Source: an uncultured Flavobacteriales bacterium (GTDB lineage: Bacteria > Bacteroidota > Bacteroidia > Flavobacteriales_D > Crocinitomicaceae). Taken from it: DNA of 64,000 nt. Of this stretch, positions 19,915 through 28,259 are shown one piece after another. How positions within the stretch are numbered: position 1 is the first letter of the stretch; every line of letters begins with the position of its first letter. The position numbers and the translations under genes are program-made. The notes under the pieces were generated by a model that saw only the letters and a list, made by a program, of their open reading frames with translations, made no database searches and was not told where the DNA came from. The stretch is from the NCBI GenBank assembly GCA_903935095.1, contig CAIZQH010000012.1:1-64000 (forward strand). The letters run 5' to 3'.

Positions 19915-21468
19915 TTACAAGTCAAATTTAATTCCTTGTGCTAATGGCAAGCTGTCAGAATAGTTGATGGTATTTGTCTGACGACGCATATACACTTTCC
20001 ATGCATCAGATCCGGACTCGCGTCCACCACCTGTTTCTTTCTCTCCGCCGAAGGCTCCACCAATCTCCGCACCAGATGTTCCGATGTTGACATTCGCGAT
20101 TCCACAGTCTGATCCTGCTGCTGCTAAGAATGCTTCAGATTCTTTCAACTCATTCGTCATGATGGCAGAAGAAAGTCCTTGTGGAACGCCATTTTGTAAA
20201 GCAATCGCTTCGTAAACGTCACCACTGTATTTCATCACATAAAGAATCGGCGCAAATGTTTCGTGTTGCACAATCGCAAAATGATTCTCTGCTTCAATGA
20301 TACATGGTTTCACGTAGCAACCAGATTCATAACCTGGACCACTCAACACACCGCCTTCAACCAATACTTTTCCACCTTCTTTTTGAGCTGCCTCAATTGC
20401 ATGCAGGTAATTGTTCACCGCATCTTGATCGATTAATGGTCCAACGTGGTTGTTCTGATCCAATGGATTTCCAATGCTCAATTGCTTGTATGCTGATGTC
20501 AATGCTTCCGTTACTTTATCGTAGATGGATGCATGAACGATCAAACGACGTGTGGATGTACAACGTTGTCCAGCTGTTCCAACTGCACCAAATACCGCTC
20601 CTGGAACAACCATTTTCAAGTCCGCACTTGGCGTGATGATAATAGCATTGTTTCCTCCTAATTCCAATAAAGAACGACCTAAACGCTCGCCCACTGCTGC
20701 TCCTACAGATTTACCCATGCGTGTTGATCCAGTTGCAGAAATTAACGGAACACGTCCGTCGTTTGCCATTAATTTTCCGATTTCAGCGTCTCCGATGATC
20801 ACGTTAGATACTCCTTCAGGAACGCCATTCGCTTCAAATACTTCTTGTGTAATGCGTTGACAAGCAATGGCTGTCAAAGGTGTTTTCTCAGATGGTTTCC
20901 AAATACATACGTCTCCACATACCCACGCAAGAGCCGTATTCCAATTCCATACCGCAACTGGGAAGTTAAACGCGGAGATGATTCCAACGATTCCAAGTGG
21001 ATGGTATTGTTCGTACATGCGGTGTCCTGGACGCTCAGAATGCATGGTTAATCCATACAACTGACGAGAAAGTCCAACAGCAAAGTCACAGATGTCAATC
21101 ATCTCTTGAACTTCACCAAGTCCTTCTTGAAGTGATTTACCCATTTCGTAAGAAACCAATTTCCCAAGTGGCTCTTTGTAAAAACGAATGCGCTCTGCCA
21201 ATTGACGCACAACCTCACCTCTTTTTGGTGCAGGAATTTTACGCCATTCAACGTAAGCACCTTGTGCTTTTTCGATTAAGGCATTGTAATCTGCTGCTGT
21301 AGCAGATTGAACGGAAGCAATTAATTTTCCATCTACTGGTGAGATAGAGTCAATGGTTGCTCCGGTTGTATTCATCCAGTTACTCCCCGTGGAAGCACCT
21401 GAATTTGTTGACTGAATTCCTAGTTGTGCTAGAATCCCTTTCATTTCTTCTGATCCGATTGTTGACAT
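19915..21468 (-). CDS. Aldehyde dehydrogenase, antiquitin/ALDH7 type
   Basis: A 517-residue NAD-dependent aldehyde dehydrogenase. Catalytic Cys303 lies in GTAGQRCTSTRR, general base Glu269 in LLELGGNN, and Asn168 in SAFNFP. The GTAGQRCT motif and overall sequence match the ALDH7 (antiquitin) group, which oxidises alpha-aminoadipate semialdehyde (in equilibrium with piperideine-6-carboxylate) in lysine breakdown. Exact substrate is inferred from family. Cytoplasmic, no signal peptide. The ATG at 21468 is supported by a TAAATTTG -7 element 19 bp upstream. No other lysine-degradation gene is visible nearby, and it appears to be transcribed alone. Confidence 0.9.
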   Translation of the reverse strand: MSTIGSEEMKGILAQLGIQSTNSGASTGSNWMNTTGATIDSISPVDGKLIASVQSATAADYNALIEKAQGAYVEWRKIPAPKRGEVVRQLAERIRFYKEPLGKLVSYEMGKSLQEGLGEVQEMIDICDFAVGLSRQLYGLTMHSERPGHRMYEQYHPLGIVGIISAFNFPVAVWNWNTALAWVCGDVCIWKPSEKTPLTAIACQRITQEVFEANGVPEGVSNVIIGDAEIGKLMANDGRVPLISATGSTRMGKSVGAAVGERLGRSLLELGGNNAIIITPSADLKMVVPGAVFGAVGTAGQRCTSTRRLIVHASIYDKVTEALTSAYKQLSIGNPLDQNNHVGPLIDQDAVNNYLHAIEAAQKEGGKVLVEGGVLSGPGYESGCYVKPCIIEAENHFAIVQHETFAPILYVMKYSGDVYEAIALQNGVPQGLSSAIMTNELKESEAFLAAAGSDCGIANVNIGTSGAEIGGAFGGEKETGGGRESGSDAWKVYMRRQTNTINYSDSLPLAQGIKFDL

Positions 21469-21487
21469 ACTTCTTGGTTTTGTGGGA

Positions 21488-21495
21488 CAAATTTA
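21488..21495 (-). promoter_or_regulatory. -7 promoter element of the aldehyde dehydrogenase gene
   Basis: TAAATTTG on the minus strand matches the Bacteroidota -7 consensus TAnnTTTG, with 19 nt to the start codon. No clear -33 TTG is seen at the expected distance. Confidence 0.6.
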
Positions 21496-21600
21496 CACAT
21501 TTCTATTGCTTAGAAAGGTAACTTAAGTAGAAGTACCACAGAATTTCCTTTTGTCATTCGCTTTCTGTCCGCCGGACCTTCGTTTTAGGGATATCTTTTG

Positions 21601-21608
21601 TATTTTTG
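21601..21608 (+). promoter_or_regulatory. -7 promoter element of aspS
   Basis: TATTTTTG matches TAnnTTTG and sits 18 nt before the aspS ATG at 21627. This placement argues against the in-frame TTG at 21606 as start, because that codon overlaps the element. Confidence 0.55.
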
Positions 21609-21626
21609 CCATTCAAAATCAATGTT

Positions 21627-23372
21627 ATGTATCGCTCGCACACTTGTGGTGAATTAAGAATGGAAAATGTAGGAACTACCGTGACCTTAGCTGGTTGGGT
21701 ACAACGTTCCCGCGATTTAGGTGGGATGACCTTTGTGGATTTACGCGATCGTTATGGAATCACTCAGTTGGCATTTAACATGGAAGTAAACGCTGAATTA
21801 GGCGAGCAAGCACGTAAGTTGGGACGTGAATTTGTGATTCAAGTGACGGGTACAGTCATTGAGCGCAGCAGCAAAAACCGCAATATGCCTACTGGAGAGA
21901 TTGAAATCAACGTAAACGAAATCAAAATCTTAAACGCAGCGAAACTTCCACCATTTACCATCGAAGACGATACCGATGGAGGAGATGAAATCCGCATGCA
22001 ATACCGTTACTTAGACTTGCGCCGTAATCCAGTTTTGGAGAAATTACGCTTGCGTAACCGTGTGTCATTGGAAACGAGAAAATACTTAGACGCCAAAGAC
22101 TTTTTGGATGTCGAAACACCAGTCTTAATTAAGTCGACACCGGAAGGCGCGCGGGATTTCGTCGTACCAAGTCGCATGAATGAAGGACAATTCTACGCAT
22201 TGCCACAATCACCACAAACCTTCAAACAATTGTTGATGGTGAGTGGATTCGATCGCTACTACCAAATCGTGAAATGTTTCCGCGATGAGGATTTACGTGC
22301 CGATCGTCAGCCAGAATTCACACAAATCGATTGTGAAATGGCCTTTGTGGAACAAAATGATATCCTAGAAATGTTTGAAGGATTAATCAAACATTTGTTC
22401 GCGGAAGTACGCGGCGTAAACTTCGAAGGAGCTTTCCCACGAATGAGCTACGCAGAAGCGATGGAACGCTATGGCTCCGATAAACCAGACATCCGTTTTG
22501 GAATGGAATTCGTTGACCTGACGGAAATCGCACAACAAAAGGAATTCGTTGTATTCAATAGTTCAGAGATCGTTCTAGGAATCAACGCAGCTGGCTGTTC
22601 GGAATACACGCGCAAACAATTAGACGAGTTAACCGAATGGGTGAAACGTCCACAAATCGGCGCCAAAGGATTGGTGTATGTGAAATACAATGTAGACGGC
22701 ACCTTTAAATCCAGCGTGGACAAATTTTACGAGGAGTCCGACCTGAAAGCCATGGCTGAAAAAGCAGGAGCTCAACCTGGAGATTTATTGTTATTGTTAA
22801 GCGGTGAAACGGCGAAAACTAGAAAGCAAATGAACGAACTTCGTTTGTTTATGGGAACGCAACTTGGCTTGAGAAATCCAAATGAATTCGCTCCATTGTG
22901 GGTATTTGACTTTCCTTTATTAGAGTGGGATGAGGACAATGAGCGTTACCATGCGATGCACCATCCGTTTACCTCACCGAAACCAGAAGATTTACATTTA
23001 ATCAATACAGATCCAGGAAAAGTTCGTGCGAATGCCTATGACCTTGCCATGAATGGTGTGGAATTAGGAGGTGGATCGATTCGTATTCACGACCGCGATC
23101 TCCAATCTCGTATGTTCGACTTACTTGGATTCACGAAGGAAGAAGCGCAAGCACAATTCGGATTCTTGATGAGTGCCTTCGAATACGGAGCGCCGCCACA
23201 CGGTGGATTAGCCTTCGGATTAGATCGTTTGGTGGCAACCATGGGTGGATCAGAGTCCATACGTGATTACATCGCCTTCCCGAAAAATAATAGTGGTCGA
23301 GACACGATGATTGATGCACCATCCCCATTAAACGACGCGCAATTAAAAGAATTAGGGATTAAATTGTCCTAA
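21627..23372 (+). CDS. aspS: Aspartate--tRNA ligase
   Basis: This 581-residue class II aminoacyl-tRNA synthetase charges tRNA-Asp. The order is an N-terminal OB-fold anticodon-binding domain ([20 protein letters not shown]), a catalytic core with class II motif 2 ([18 protein letters not shown]) and motif 3 ([12 protein letters not shown]), and a bacterial GAD insertion of the usual size between about residues 280 and 410. Length is typical of bacterial AspRS. I chose the ATG at 21627 because the upstream in-frame extension begins with TTG inside the promoter element. It stands alone on the plus strand and is followed by a possible hairpin. Confidence 0.96.
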   Translation: MYRSHTCGELRMENVGTTVTLAGWVQRSRDLGGMTFVDLRDRYGITQLAFNMEVNAELGEQARKLGREFVIQVTGTVIERSSKNRNMPTGEIEINVNEIKILNAAKLPPFTIEDDTDGGDEIRMQYRYLDLRRNPVLEKLRLRNRVSLETRKYLDAKDFLDVETPVLIKSTPEGARDFVVPSRMNEGQFYALPQSPQTFKQLLMVSGFDRYYQIVKCFRDEDLRADRQPEFTQIDCEMAFVEQNDILEMFEGLIKHLFAEVRGVNFEGAFPRMSYAEAMERYGSDKPDIRFGMEFVDLTEIAQQKEFVVFNSSEIVLGINAAGCSEYTRKQLDELTEWVKRPQIGAKGLVYVKYNVDGTFKSSVDKFYEESDLKAMAEKAGAQPGDLLLLLSGETAKTRKQMNELRLFMGTQLGLRNPNEFAPLWVFDFPLLEWDEDNERYHAMHHPFTSPKPEDLHLINTDPGKVRANAYDLAMNGVELGGGSIRIHDRDLQSRMFDLLGFTKEEAQAQFGFLMSAFEYGAPPHGGLAFGLDRLVATMGGSESIRDYIAFPKNNSGRDTMIDAPSPLNDAQLKELGIKLS

Positions 23373-23406
23373 GTTGAAAAATTGTTGAATTTTCGCTCAA
23401 CTTTTG
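23371..23406 (+). terminator. Possible terminator hairpin after aspS
   Basis: Nested complementary arms AAGTTGA/TCAACTT and AAAATT/AATTTT with a GTTG loop and a CGC bulge start right at the aspS stop codon and are followed by TTTTGTG. The stem is AT-rich, so termination strength is uncertain. Confidence 0.45.
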
Positions 23407-23503
23407 TGCATAACGTTTGTTAGATTGGATAGGAAGTCACTCGTGCTTCTACTAATTTTACTGTACCATAAGTTCCCTTATTCTCATTGCTAACCAGCTC
23501 AGT

Positions 23504-24289
23504 ATGAACGCACGCATCGAAAAATTACAAGCAGAAATCGCTGATTTAAGACAGCAATTGGTGGATCACCCACTTTATGCGCAAATCCAAACGATAGAGG
23601 ATTTTCAATCCTTTATGGAACAGCATATTTTTGCGGTTTGGGACTTCATGAGCTTATTAAAGGCCTTACAACGCGGACTAACATGTGTGGAAGTTCCTTG
23701 GTCACCAAAAGGAAGTCCGGAAACCCGCCGATTCATCAATGAAATTGTTCTTGGGGAAGAATCGGATACAGATGCGGATGGAAAAGTTTCCAGTCACTTC
23801 GAAATGTACTTGGAAGCGATGCAACAAATTGGCGCAAACACCTTACCTATTTACCAACTAACAGAGTGGATTTCCTATGGAAAAACAGTGGAAGAAGCCT
23901 TGTATCAATTGGACATCAACGAAGAGACAAAGGAATTTGTTCGTTTTACGTTCTCCATCATCGAAACGGAAGAATTGCATAAAATCGCTGCCTTATTCAC
24001 TTTTGGACGCGAGGACTTGATTCCAGATATGTTCATTGAAATTCTACGTGAGATGAGCGCACAGGGACAAGAAAACACTTCGAAATTGTTGTACTATCTT
24101 GAGCGTCACATAGAAATTGATGGGGGTGATCACGGCCCAATTTCCCTGCGTATGATGGATGAAATTTGCGGTGATGATGAAGAAAAATGGCACGAAGCAA
24201 CGGAATGTGCGAAACAGGCCTTGGAAATGCGCATTCAATTATGGAACGGCTTGTCCACACCGTCTTTTGCTTCATCGAACGAGGATTAA
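23504..24289 (+). CDS. DUF3050 family protein, heme-oxygenase-like fold
   Basis: A 261-residue soluble protein of the DUF3050 family. The opening (IADLRQQLVDHPLYAQIQTI), the FMSLLKALQR helix and the histidine-containing helices HFEMYLEAM and RHIEIDGGDHGPIS are typical of this all-helical, heme-oxygenase-like group. Members of this superfamily often use His/Glu residues to bind iron, but no reaction can be assigned here. There is a 130-bp gap after aspS. Its stop codon overlaps that of the convergent cysS in a TTAA palindrome. Confidence 0.8.
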   Translation: MNARIEKLQAEIADLRQQLVDHPLYAQIQTIEDFQSFMEQHIFAVWDFMSLLKALQRGLTCVEVPWSPKGSPETRRFINEIVLGEESDTDADGKVSSHFEMYLEAMQQIGANTLPIYQLTEWISYGKTVEEALYQLDINEETKEFVRFTFSIIETEELHKIAALFTFGREDLIPDMFIEILREMSAQGQENTSKLLYYLERHIEIDGGDHGPISLRMMDEICGDDEEKWHEATECAKQALEMRIQLWNGLSTPSFASSNED

Positions 24290-25749
24290 TCCCAGGTCGT
24301 ACCTTCTTTACCGTCTTTCACGACAATACCCGCAGCTGCTAGTCCATCTCGGATTTTATCCGAAGTTGTCCAATCTTTGTTCGTACGTGCTTGCTGACGC
24401 AAGTCGAGTACTAAGTCCATCACTGGTGCTAATTTCCCGTTCTCTGATTCTTGTTCAGACATCAATCCTAAAACATCGTAGACAAAGGTGTGCATCGCTT
24501 GTTTTAAAGCATCTCGATCTTCTGCAGAAATAGTTGCATTACCATCGTTGATGAGGTTGATGTATTTCACTCCTTCAAACAAGTTCGCGACTAAAATCGG
24601 CGCATTGAAATCGTCATTCATCGCGGTGTAAAAAGAAGCAATCAATCCACCGACGTCAAAGGAAGAAGTGGATGTTGGAACTTTTTCTAATGTTTTCATT
24701 CCTTCCATTAAACGCGCAAATCCTTTTTCTGAAGCGTTCAATGCTTCTTGTGTAAAGTCTAAGTTACTGCGGTAATGCGCTTGCATCATGAAGAAACGAA
24801 GCACATTCGCACTATAAGATTTGTCAAATAATTCGGTGGTTCCTTCAATGATTTCTTTCGGTAAAAAGAAATTCCCGAAAGACTTACTCATTTTTTGTCC
24901 ATTGACATTTAGCATGTTTGCGTGCATCCAGTAATTCGCGGGATTGCATCCAACGGATGCACAACTTTGTGCAATTTCATCTTCGTGATGCGGGAATTTG
25001 AGGTCCATTCCACCACCGTGAATATCGAATTGTTTACCTAAGTATTTCGTACTCATCGCCGTACATTCCACGTGCCATCCTGGATTTCCATCTCCCCAAG
25101 GAGAACGCCAAATCTGCATGTCATCTGGATTCGCTTTTTTCCACAGTGCGAAATCCGCAAAGAATCGTTTTTCGTCCTGCGCATTCAAATTACGCGTTTC
25201 GTTTTCTAACTCATCTACTTTGCGTCCACTCAAGATTCCGTAATTGTAATCTTCCATGTAGCGTTTGGTATCGAAATAAACGGATCCATTTACTACGTAA
25301 GCGTAGCCATTGTCCATAATTTGCTCAATGACTTCAATTTGTTCTTGAATGTGTCCGGTTGCTGTTGGCTCAATGCTCGGCGGCAATAAGTTGTAAATGC
25401 GTTGTAGTTCTTGAAAACGAACATTGTATTTGTAAACGATTTCCAAGGATTGCAATTGCTCAGCGCGCGCAGCTTTACCGATGGAGTCTTCCTCGTTTCC
25501 AGCGCTGTTGGTGATGTGTCCAGCGTCCGTAATATTTCGCACATATTTCACTTGAAATCCAAGGTGAAGTAAATAGCGATAGATGAGGTCAAAGTTGATG
25601 AAGGTGCGCATGTTCCCCATATGTGGCTCGCTATACAGCGTTGGTCCACAGACATACATGCCAACAAAGTTTTCATGAATGGGTATGAAGGCTTGTTTTT
25701 CACCTTTCATACTATTGTAAATCACTACGTTTTTCTGTTGATCTTTCAT
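24286..25749 (-). CDS. cysS: Cysteine--tRNA ligase
   Basis: A 487-residue class I synthetase that charges tRNA-Cys. The zinc ligands expected from E. coli CysRS are all present with matching spacing: Cys34 (VCGPT), Cys233 (HVECT), His258 and Glu262 (HHEDE). The HIGH motif is HMGN (43-46) and the KMSKS loop is intact (290-294). The frame stays open upstream to a TTG at 25872, but that extension has no family similarity. A TAACTTTG promoter element at 25767-25774 lies inside it and fits a start at 25749. It diverges from a DUF4783 gene. Confidence 0.95.
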   Translation of the reverse strand: MKDQQKNVVIYNSMKGEKQAFIPIHENFVGMYVCGPTLYSEPHMGNMRTFINFDLIYRYLLHLGFQVKYVRNITDAGHITNSAGNEEDSIGKAARAEQLQSLEIVYKYNVRFQELQRIYNLLPPSIEPTATGHIQEQIEVIEQIMDNGYAYVVNGSVYFDTKRYMEDYNYGILSGRKVDELENETRNLNAQDEKRFFADFALWKKANPDDMQIWRSPWGDGNPGWHVECTAMSTKYLGKQFDIHGGGMDLKFPHHEDEIAQSCASVGCNPANYWMHANMLNVNGQKMSKSFGNFFLPKEIIEGTTELFDKSYSANVLRFFMMQAHYRSNLDFTQEALNASEKGFARLMEGMKTLEKVPTSTSSFDVGGLIASFYTAMNDDFNAPILVANLFEGVKYINLINDGNATISAEDRDALKQAMHTFVYDVLGLMSEQESENGKLAPVMDLVLDLRQQARTNKDWTTSDKIRDGLAAAGIVVKDGKEGTTWD

Positions 25750-25766
25750 GGGCAATTGCATTAGAA

Positions 25767-25774
25767 CAAAGTTA
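25767..25774 (-). promoter_or_regulatory. -7 promoter element of cysS
   Basis: TAACTTTG on the minus strand is a perfect TAnnTTTG match, 17 nt before the chosen cysS start. It decides the start: the nearer upstream ATG at 25761 would sit at about the transcription start itself. Confidence 0.65.
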
Positions 25775-25923
25775 GCGAAAAGTTCCAAGTCTTTCGAACT
25801 TGATTCCTTTCGCTTCATGCAAACCGGCACATTTTCCCAAAGAAAACGGCTGGAATTGCCCGAAATCCTCAAAAAAAGTCAGTTAATGCGATTTTACGGC
25901 ACTATTATTGCTAAAATTGCGCT

Positions 25924-26295
25924 ATGAATTCGATGTTATCTTTTCTTACGGGACTCCTATTGATCTTGAAATTTCAAAGTGATATTCCCTACGCGACCAT
26001 TCAACGTTCCATGGAGTTGAATGATGCTAAAACGATTATTCATTTAGCCAAGGAGAAAATTTCCTTGAATGTTCAGGGAAAGGAATCCGTATACCCGATT
26101 GCACAAGCAGAGCTTATTTTACAAGGATTTTTCACGAGGTACCCGAAAGGATCATTCGTGTTTAAGTTCAAAGGAAAAGAATCAGGAGAAGACAACTATA
26201 CAGTAGGAACCTACACTTCCAAGGGTGAAAATTTCCGAAGTACTTTTCATTTCCGCACCGGAAAATTAGAAAGTTTGTCAATAACCAACGAGTAA
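25924..26295 (+). CDS. DUF4783-like small protein
   Basis: A 123-residue protein with a short hydrophobic N-terminus (MNSMLSFLTGLLLILKF) that could be a signal peptide or anchor. It is followed by a compact domain ending in strands (FVFKFKGKESGEDNYTVGTY ... FRSTFHFRTGKLESLSI). The pattern matches DUF4783, a Bacteroidota-specific family with an NTF2/cystatin-like look and no known function. Its stop codon directly abuts that of the convergent glycosyltransferase gene. Confidence 0.7.
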   Translation: MNSMLSFLTGLLLILKFQSDIPYATIQRSMELNDAKTIIHLAKEKISLNVQGKESVYPIAQAELILQGFFTRYPKGSFVFKFKGKESGEDNYTVGTYTSKGENFRSTFHFRTGKLESLSITNE

Positions 26296-28218
26296 CTATC
26301 CTTGTTGACCTCTGTTTTCTTTCAAGGTATTGAAGAAGATCACCGCGTAGCCCATCGTCAACATCAAGTGGAATGGAACCATTCCTAAGTCTCCATAAAT
26401 CGCACGATTCACAGCAGTAAATCCGAACACCACCATTAATACGCCCTCTGCAATATTGATGATGGATAAACTTTTCTTATCGTATTTGTTTCCAGTGAAT
26501 TCGTCTTTTTTCGCCACGTTGAATTTCGGTGTGCGAACAAACGAACTTTTAATCCCTAAGTAGCCTTCAATTACCGCAACCGCGTTGCTCAATGAAAGTG
26601 CCATCGAAACCGTTAGGAATTGCACGAAGCGACCAACAAAGCGGAATAAATCACTAAAGAAATTTCCTGTTTTATCTCTGTAAGCATTCCAATAGTAAAA
26701 TGCCAGAAATACCGTACTGGATAAAAAGAATGCTCCCACTTGAATAAAGAAATTCAAATCTGAGAAGGAATCTTTGATGTGAAGAACCGGTAAGCTCAAC
26801 AAAGAAAGAATCAAGATGAAGACAAATACAGATGAATTGAATAAATGCGCCAATCCATGTAAACGATCGGTGAATTTCAATCCTCTTGTTGTCACAATGC
26901 GTTTCCACATTTTAATGAATACCTCTGCGCCACCTTTCATCCAACGGTGTTGTTGACTTTTTAAAGCCGACATCGTAATTGGTAGTTCTGCTGGAGATTC
27001 TACTTCTTCCAAATAGTTGAATTTCCATCCACGCATTTGTGCACGGTAACTTAAGTCTAAGTCTTCTGTAATGGTGTCATGTTCCCATCCACCTGCATCT
27101 TCGATACACGCTTTACGCCAAACACCTGCTGTACCATTGAAGTTGATGTAATGTCCTTGTGCATTTCGTCCACCTTGCTCAATCGCAAAGTGTCCGTTTA
27201 ATCCAAATGCTTGCAATTCTGTTAAAAGGGAATACGTTTTATTTAAGTGTCCCCAACGTGTTTGAACGACACCAATTTTATCCGTATTGAAATAAGGCAT
27301 GGTGCGCAATAAGAAATCTTTGTCTGGAACGAAATCCGCGTCAAAAATTGCGATGAAATCGCCTTCTACTTGATCCATAGCAGAGTCAAGTGCTCCCGCT
27401 TTGTAGCCAGTGCGATCTATGCGGTGAATGTGCTGAATGTTGATTCCACGTGCAGCAACTTCCGCCACTTTTTTAGCAATAATATCTTTGGTCTCATCCG
27501 TAGAATCATCCAACACTTGAATTTGGAATTTATCTCTTGGATAGTCAAATTCAGCAATGGTATCGATGATGCGTTCAGCGACATACATCTCGTTATACAT
27601 CGGTAATTGCACCGTTACTTTTGGAGCGTTTGCTAAATCGAATGCTGGTTCAACTCTACTTTGTTGTGCTTTGCGTTGTTTCCGGTAAGCAAAGGCAAGA
27701 GACAATTGTACCATACTGTAATAGAAGATCAACAGTAGACAGACTCCATAGATGACAAGAATGACTTTCGCCATGACATGTGACCAATAATGTTCTTTTA
27801 CATATGTTTTTCCATTTTCGGTAACTTTGCGATCGCCCCAATTGAACATCCAACTTACTTTTAAATTAGCCGTAAATGGTTGTGTTTTACTAAATGTATA
27901 GTGAATGAGGTGTTCTTTGGCATTTGTTTCGAACACTTTTAAGGTGTCTGGACGATAATCCTCATCGATGAGCATCAATGTATTTTTTCCAATAGGAACT
28001 TGATTAAAGGTAAACACCCCATTTTCATCTGTTTCGGTCGTGTACACTTTACCGGTGATCGTTGAGGTTAAACTCACTTTCACTTTTTCCACTTCATTGT
28101 GGGTTTTATAGTCAACTAAGTACCCTTTAATTTTCTTAGAAAACTGAATTGGGTCCTTTGTAGCATGTGCACTGATCGTCGAAACACAAAGCGCGATAAG
28201 CAAGAAAAAATTCCTCAT
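26296..28218 (-). CDS. Membrane GT2 glycosyltransferase with N-terminal carboxypeptidase-regulatory-like domain
   Basis: This 640-residue protein has a signal-like N-terminus (MRNFFLLIALCVSTISAHA). A beta-sandwich of the CarboxypepD_reg type follows (residues about 28-110, with TDENGVFTFNQVPIGKNTLML), then a transmembrane segment (about 150-172), a cytoplasmic GT2 domain, and several C-terminal membrane helices. The catalytic signature of processive, cellulose-synthase-like enzymes is complete: DD at 237-238, DAD at 293-295, TED at 384-386 and QQHRW at 422-426. It should polymerise or extend a beta-glycan at the inner membrane; sugar unknown. The open frame extends to 28362 but overlaps the upstream peptidase gene, so the signal-peptide Met was chosen. 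It follows the S46 peptidase by 41 bp. Confidence 0.85.
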   Translation of the reverse strand: MRNFFLLIALCVSTISAHATKDPIQFSKKIKGYLVDYKTHNEVEKVKVSLTSTITGKVYTTETDENGVFTFNQVPIGKNTLMLIDEDYRPDTLKVFETNAKEHLIHYTFSKTQPFTANLKVSWMFNWGDRKVTENGKTYVKEHYWSHVMAKVILVIYGVCLLLIFYYSMVQLSLAFAYRKQRKAQQSRVEPAFDLANAPKVTVQLPMYNEMYVAERIIDTIAEFDYPRDKFQIQVLDDSTDETKDIIAKKVAEVAARGINIQHIHRIDRTGYKAGALDSAMDQVEGDFIAIFDADFVPDKDFLLRTMPYFNTDKIGVVQTRWGHLNKTYSLLTELQAFGLNGHFAIEQGGRNAQGHYINFNGTAGVWRKACIEDAGGWEHDTITEDLDLSYRAQMRGWKFNYLEEVESPAELPITMSALKSQQHRWMKGGAEVFIKMWKRIVTTRGLKFTDRLHGLAHLFNSSVFVFILILSLLSLPVLHIKDSFSDLNFFIQVGAFFLSSTVFLAFYYWNAYRDKTGNFFSDLFRFVGRFVQFLTVSMALSLSNAVAVIEGYLGIKSSFVRTPKFNVAKKDEFTGNKYDKKSLSIINIAEGVLMVVFGFTAVNRAIYGDLGMVPFHLMLTMGYAVIFFNTLKENRGQQG

Positions 28219-28248
28219 TGGTGAGCGGAAAAAAGATGTAAAAAAAAG

Positions 28249-28256
28249 CAAATATA
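28249..28256 (-). promoter_or_regulatory. Possible -7 element of the GT2 gene
   Basis: TATATTTG on the minus strand, 30 nt before the ATG and just after the stop codon of the S46 peptidase gene. It suggests the glycosyltransferase can be transcribed on its own. Confidence 0.45.
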
Positions 28257-28259
28257 ATT

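Noticed and set aside
20304-21302. Several plus-strand open frames over the aldehyde dehydrogenase gene
   Set aside because: They are antisense shadows of a well-supported gene, with no recognisable domains.
25750-25872. N-terminal extension of cysS back to a TTG at 25872
   Set aside because: No CysRS similarity in the extra residues, and a perfect -7 promoter element lies inside the extension.
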